Part shown: piece by piece, positions 60,655 through 64,000 of the stretch
Position numbering within the stretch: position 1 is the first letter of the stretch
Layout: each line of letters begins with the position of its first letter
Source: Occultella kanbiaonis
GTDB lineage: Bacteria; Actinomycetota; Actinomycetes; Actinomycetales; Beutenbergiaceae
Direction: 5' to 3'
Length of the DNA: 64,000 bases
Assembly: GCF_009708215.1 (NCBI RefSeq)
Contig: NZ_CP046175.1
Span: 5,022,001 to 5,086,000, forward strand
The notes under the pieces: generated by a model
Seen by the model: the letters and a program-made list of their open reading frames with translations, nothing else
What the model was told of the DNA's origin: nothing
Databases searched by the model: none
Position numbers and translations under genes: made by a program

Positions 60655-61479
60655 TCAGGCCCCGGGCAGCAACGCGTCGATCCGGTCGAGCACATAGGTG
60701 GGGTGCTCCTGCGGCGGCAGCGCCGCCGCCTCGGCCGCAGTGGAGTCTCCGGTGAGCACCAAGGCGGAGGCCATTCCGCCGTCGACCGCCATCTTGATGT
60801 CCGTGGCGAGCCGGTCGCCGACCATCAGCGCCCGCTCGGGACGGACGTCAAGGCCGGCCAGCGCAACCTCGACCATGGCCGGGTCGGGCTTGCCGAAGTG
60901 ACGCTCGCACGTCACCCCCGTGGTCGCCTCGATCGCGGCGACGATGCCGGCGGCGTCCGGCTCGCCACGACCGCCGGGGAACGGGCAGTACCGGTCCGGG
61001 TTCGTCGCCATCAGCCGGGCCCGCTTGTGGAACCAGATCGCGTCGAAGGCGATCTGCAGCTTGGCGTAGTCGAACGTGCGGTCATAGCTGGCCAGCACGA
61101 TGTCGATCTCGGCCGGGTCGGCCGAGGTCGTGATGCCGGCGGCGTGCAGCGCGTCCACGACCGGCCGCTCGGCGATCGGGAAGACGACGGCGTCCGGTGC
61201 GTTCGCGTGTAGCCACCGGGTGGTCGTGACGACCGTGTTCGCGATCTCCTCGACCGGGGTCGGCAGGCCGAGCCGCTCGAGCTTCTCCGCGTAGGCGGTC
61301 GGATCCTTGGTCGGATTGTTGGACAGGAACCGCACGGGCAGACCGCGCTCGCGCAGACCCTGGACGAGGTCCTTCGCGCCGGGCAGGAGCTCATCGCCGA
61401 GGTAGATGGTGCCGTCCATGTCGAAGACGTACGCGTCGTAGTGCTCGATCGGACGGTCGTTACGGTCGGCCTTCGGCAC
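60655..61479 (-). CDS. HAD-IIA phosphatase (NagD-like)
   Basis: Cytosolic sugar/nucleotide phosphatase of 274 aa. HAD motif I is VFDMDGTIYLG (nucleophile Asp), motif II is RFLSNNPTKDP, motif III Lys is in FGKPDPAMVEVA and motif IV is MVGDRLATDIKMA. The class IIA cap lies between motifs II and III. Relatives act on UMP, phosphoglycolate or sugar phosphates. It is followed on the minus strand by the TetR gene about 65 bases later; direct regulation is not indicated. Confidence 0.92.
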   Translation of the reverse strand: MPKADRNDRPIEHYDAYVFDMDGTIYLGDELLPGAKDLVQGLRERGLPVRFLSNNPTKDPTAYAEKLERLGLPTPVEEIANTVVTTTRWLHANAPDAVVFPIAERPVVDALHAAGITTSADPAEIDIVLASYDRTFDYAKLQIAFDAIWFHKRARLMATNPDRYCPFPGGRGEPDAAGIVAAIEATTGVTCERHFGKPDPAMVEVALAGLDVRPERALMVGDRLATDIKMAVDGGMASALVLTGDSTAAEAAALPPQEHPTYVLDRIDALLPGA

Positions 61480-61541
61480 GGGCGCTCCTCGGTGGCATGC
61501 GGTCGGTGGCGGGGACCATCATGCCCGCGTCGGCGTGCGCC

Positions 61542-62009
61542 TCAGAACCTGGGGTCGTCCCGACGATCGCCGTTGGGTCGGAGCGGCGTGCGCTCGGGGT
61601 CCGGGAACCGGCCGCCGGAGCGGTCCTTGATGGCCTCGAGGATGTCGAGCATGTCCGCGTCGAGCATGTCCATCGGGATGACGGGCGGGGTCAGGCCCGG
61701 CCCCATGGTGATGGTCCACAGGAGCGCGTCCCGGGTCCGCTCGCGGATGGTCGGCCGCTCGGGCCGCGGGTGGTCCGTGCGGCGCAGCACCAGGTACCGA
61801 CGGCGCGCGTTGCCGATGAGGTGCACGGTCTCCAGCTCGTCCCAGGTCGCGGCGAAGGACGAGCGGCCGCGCACCTCGATGCCGGTGGCTCCGACCCGCA
61901 CCTCGAAGGGGCGCCGGACCAGGTTGGCGGCGTCCAGAACGCGGCCCTGCCACCCCTCGACGCCCGGCGCGTACGCCACGAATGTTCCGTCAGGCTCGAC
62001 GCTGCCCAT
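61542..62009 (-). CDS. Hypothetical protein, possible photosystem/PH-like domain
   Basis: Protein of 155 aa without signal or membrane span. The first 100 residues alternate short beta strands (GTFVAYAPG, FEVRVGATGIEVRGRSSF, ATWDELETVHLIGNARRRYL), as in small PH-like or YcxB-like beta domains. A Pro-rich middle and a helical MDMLDADMLDILEAIKDRSG tail follow. I do not recognise the family. It starts with ATG 62009 after a G-rich region and is 68 bases downstream of a small acidic protein gene in the same direction. Function unknown. Confidence 0.65.
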   Translation of the reverse strand: MGSVEPDGTFVAYAPGVEGWQGRVLDAANLVRRPFEVRVGATGIEVRGRSSFAATWDELETVHLIGNARRRYLVLRRTDHPRPERPTIRERTRDALLWTITMGPGLTPPVIPMDMLDADMLDILEAIKDRSGGRFPDPERTPLRPNGDRRDDPRF

Positions 62010-62077
62010 CGGACCCCCCTCACTGTCGTGGGCACTGTCGCCCCTCGTGCCGAGCAGTCAAGGTATCCGGCGGTGGT

Positions 62078-62305
62078 TCAGGCCTCGGAATCCTCGGCGG
62101 TGGAGTTCTGCCCATCGGCATCCGTGTCCTCGGCGGCGTCGGCCGAGCTCTCGGCGCTCTCTGAGTCCGCTGCGTCCTCTGAGCCCGCTGCGTCGGCGTC
62201 CGCCGCCGCGGCGTCCTCGTCCTCACCCGACGGTGCGGACTCCTCGACCGGCTGGGCCTCGGGGGTGGCGTCCACCTCGACGCCCTCGCGCACATGACGT
62301 CCCAT
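62078..62305 (-). CDS. Small, extremely acidic protein
   Basis: Protein of 75 aa: a short basic start (MGRHVREGVEVD) followed by about 60 residues made almost only of Ala, Glu, Asp and Ser (for example SGEDEDAAAADADAAGSEDA). It must be disordered. ATG 62305 is chosen; GTG 62314 is possible and has GGGAGG close by. The sequence looks like a charged tail rather than an enzyme; a role as a nucleoid, cation-binding or chaperone-like acidic protein is only speculation. It may share a transcript with the hypothetical gene that follows. Confidence 0.5.
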   Translation of the reverse strand: MGRHVREGVEVDATPEAQPVEESAPSGEDEDAAAADADAAGSEDAADSESAESSADAAEDTDADGQNSTAEDSEA

Positions 62306-62572
62306 CGTGACCACTTCCCTCCCACACCCGGCCCACGTCGGACCGGTGGGAAACCATCATCCGCTGCGACGGGGTTTCCGCAACCAGACGGCTGTGACGG
62401 ACGCCACTACCCCTCGGCGGACCGCACCTGGCTCGGTTCGCCGGCACCAGGACCGGTCCGACGCAGGCGCAGCTGCGTCCGTTCGCCCCTCGGCCCGCGT
62501 GATGATCGCGGCGCGCGGGCCGGCCCGGAGGACCAGCGCGCGTAGAGTTGGCGCCCGGTGGGAGGTACACAG

Positions 62573-63103
62573 ATGAGCGCGTCACGACCATGGCCGGGCC
62601 CTGCTCCCGAGGCCCCGTTGGTGCTGGGCGTCGAGCCGGACCAGGACCGTCACCTCGTGGTCCGCGCCGCGCGGGTCGCCGCTCGGATGGGCACCGGGGT
62701 CGTGTGCACCTGGGTGGACCCCACCCACGTGCCGGCCGCGGAGAGCGTCGTCGGCATCGACGGAACGATCCCGACCGCCCCACTGGATCCCGACAGGGTC
62801 GACGATGACACCGACGCCGAGGAACCCTCCGCGATCCTGGTGGCCCGCCTGGCGGAGGTTCTCGACCCGCTGCACGTGCCCTGGTGCTTCGCCTACCGGG
62901 TCGGCGAGGCCACCCGAGGTCTGACCGCGGAGGCACGGGAACGAGACGCGGCGATGATCGTGGTCGGCGCGCGCCGACCGGGGTTCGGCGGCTGGATGAA
63001 CGAGATGATCGGCGGCTCCGTGGCAGGCCGTCTCGCGCACACCCAGGCGGTCCCGGTGCTCGTGCTCCCGGCGAAGCACGAGGGCGAGTTGACGGCCCGT
63101 TGA
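62573..63103 (+). CDS. Universal stress protein family
   Basis: Single-domain UspA-like protein of 176 aa. The betaalpha fold starts PLVLGVEPDQDRHLVVRAA, and the nucleotide-binding end is IVVGARRPGFGGWMNEMIGG followed by SVAGRLAHTQAVPVLVLP, the G-2X-G-9X-G-S pattern of ATP-binding members. ATG 62573 has GGAGG seven bases before it, and TAGAGT at 62543 can serve as a -10 box. Its stop overlaps the TTG of the first FluC gene (TTGA), so it is co-translated with the fluoride channels. The 260-base gap before it holds a GACGCAG/CTGCGTC hairpin (62460-62479) but no fluoride riboswitch that I can see. Confidence 0.88.
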   Translation: MSASRPWPGPAPEAPLVLGVEPDQDRHLVVRAARVAARMGTGVVCTWVDPTHVPAAESVVGIDGTIPTAPLDPDRVDDDTDAEEPSAILVARLAEVLDPLHVPWCFAYRVGEATRGLTAEARERDAAMIVVGARRPGFGGWMNEMIGGSVAGRLAHTQAVPVLVLPAKHEGELTAR

Positions 63104-63537
63104 GCCGCCCGCTGCACGCCGACCCAGGGTTCCTCGCGGTGGTGGCGCTCGGCGGCGCCGTCGGCACCCTTGCTCGCTACGGCCTGACCCACCTCATCCC
63201 CCGCGACGGCGGCGTACCGGTCGCGACCGCCGTCGAGAATCTCGTCGGCGCGTTCGCGCTCGGCCTGCTGCTGGAGGCGCTGGTGCGCCGCGGTGCCGAG
63301 AACCGCACTCGTCGGCTGGTGCGGCTCGGACTCGGCACCGGGGTGCTCGGGGGCTTCACCACGTTCTCCAGCCTCGCCCTTGAGGTCCAGCAACTGCTCG
63401 CCGACGGTCAGGTCGCACTCGGCCTCGGGTACGGGGTGGGCAGCGTGGTGCTCGGTTTCGCGACCTGCCTGCTCGGGGTGGCCCTCGCCGGTGCGCTGCA
63501 TCGTCGCCACCCTCCCGGCTCCGGGGCGGCCCCGTGA
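63100..63537 (+). CDS. crcB: Fluoride channel subunit FluC (CrcB), first copy
   Basis: Four-helix fluoride-specific channel subunit (145 aa). Conserved elements are GTLARYGLTHL, the ENLVGAFALG asparagine-glycine helix and GGFTTFSSLALE with the Phe-box and Thr/Ser of the ion track. The start is TTG 63100 overlapping the USP stop; an internal GTG at 63139 would begin at the first helix. It overlaps the second copy by GTGA. Adjacent unequal crcB pairs in Gram-positive bacteria form heterodimeric channels, which is likely here. Confidence 0.9.
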   Translation: MSRPLHADPGFLAVVALGGAVGTLARYGLTHLIPRDGGVPVATAVENLVGAFALGLLLEALVRRGAENRTRRLVRLGLGTGVLGGFTTFSSLALEVQQLLADGQVALGLGYGVGSVVLGFATCLLGVALAGALHRRHPPGSGAAP

Positions 63538-63920
63538 GCCCGGTCCTGCTGGCCGTCCTGGTCGGCGTGCTGGGCGGCCTCGGCGCCGCGACCCGGTTCG
63601 CAGTGGATGGGATGATCCGCGGCCGGTGGTCACGACTGCTACCGGTCGCCACGATCACCATCAACGTCTCGGGGTCGGCGCTGATCGGGGTGCTCGCCGG
63701 TGCCCTGACCGCGGGCGCGATCTCCGCCGACGTGTACACGATCGCGGCCACCGGATTCTGTGGTGGCTACACGACCTTCTCGACGGCGATGGTGGAGTCG
63801 GTCCGCCTGGTCGCCTCCGGCGACCTGCGCCGTGGTGCCGTGAACGCCTTCGGGACCCTCGCGGTCACCGTGATCGCCGCGGCGCTCGGCCTCGTATTGG
63901 GGTTGCAGTTCGGGTCATGA
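63534..63920 (+). CDS. crcB: Fluoride channel subunit FluC (CrcB), second copy
   Basis: Second FluC subunit (128 aa), more canonical in length. It has GAATRFAVDGMIRG, the TITINVSGSALIG helix with its conserved Asn, and GFCGGYTTFSTAMVES with the full TTFST track motif. Its GTG overlaps the stop of the first copy. Sequence differs enough from the first copy that a dual-topology homodimer is unnecessary; a hetero-dimer of the two is expected. It exports fluoride passively down its gradient. Confidence 0.93.
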   Translation: MSPVLLAVLVGVLGGLGAATRFAVDGMIRGRWSRLLPVATITINVSGSALIGVLAGALTAGAISADVYTIAATGFCGGYTTFSTAMVESVRLVASGDLRRGAVNAFGTLAVTVIAAALGLVLGLQFGS

Positions 63921-63927
63921 TGGGGAG

Positions 63928-64000
63928 ATGGACGCACCCGAGGAATCAACGGCAGGTCACGACCACCCGGAACGGAGCGAGCCGGCCCCGAGGCGCCGCG
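63928..64000 (+). CDS. Start of an unidentified gene, cut by window end
   Basis: ATG 63928 opens a frame reading MDAPEESTAGHDHPERSEPA to the window end. It begins with a polar, probably disordered segment, which is too little to identify. GGGGAG overlaps the start codon region, so an alternative ATG at 63918 in another frame cannot be excluded. Confidence 0.3.
   Translation, partial: MDAPEESTAGHDHPERSEPAPRRR

Noticed and set aside
62315-62572. Fluoride riboswitch upstream of the usp-FluC operon
   Set aside because: No match to the conserved core could be found by eye; only a 7-bp hairpin is present.

Overview
The window is 64 kb of high-GC chromosomal DNA. It has dense, short-gapped operons, many GTG starts, several apparently leaderless starts with a TANNNT box 6-8 bases before the start codon, Tat lipoproteins, an LPXTG surface protein, a SAM-IV type riboswitch and a crtE/mmpL/MarR carotenoid arrangement. 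Together these point to a Gram-positive actinobacterium of the order Micrococcales; a Beutenbergiaceae/Ruaniaceae-like soil organism is my guess from gene content, not a measured placement. No rRNA, tRNA, CRISPR array, insertion sequence or prophage was seen.

Layout. 1-5.4 kb: a carbohydrate operon (LplC-type permease, binding lipoprotein, YesL-like membrane protein, GH42 beta-galactosidase). 5.4-15.4 kb: mostly single housekeeping genes (CorA, DHA2 efflux pump, XRE regulator divergent from a methionine aminopeptidase, PepE, CGNR protein, epoxide hydrolase, and a gdhA-cutC-sugar kinase run). 15.6-19.6 kb: one very large Tat-exported, probably carbohydrate-active protein. 20.1-31.4 kb: a leftward operon of a Dpp/Opp-type ABC transporter, two alternative binding lipoproteins and three LLM-class flavin oxidoreductases, headed by a SAM-IV type riboswitch. 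31.6-40.5 kb: CMD protein/MocR pair, a decayed BP74-like gene, a cNMP-domain MscS channel co-operonic with a degenerate class III cyclase, and an LPATG surface protein. 40.8-48.8 kb: a second, divergent LLM cluster (four LLM enzymes, M20 deacylase, ATP-grasp ligase). 49.4-53.6 kb: the remains of a carotenoid operon (mmpL, a scar of a lycopene elongase gene, crtE, MarR regulator). 54-64 kb: FBP-domain protein, PL8 polysaccharide lyase, purL, TetR, HAD phosphatase, universal stress protein and a FluC pair.

How the genes fit together. The most coherent system is the pair of LLM clusters. A SAM-sensing leader in front of the first implies that uptake and oxidative cleavage of an organosulfur compound is switched off when methionine/SAM is plentiful. 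The second cluster adds an M20 deacylase, which recalls the LLM plus M20 partnership in the Bacillus ytm/yxe S-substituted cysteine salvage pathways. The other points of interest are the cyclase with replaced metal ligands beside a cNMP-binding channel, and the carotenoid locus that kept its regulator, GGPP synthase and exporter but lost the pigment-forming genes.
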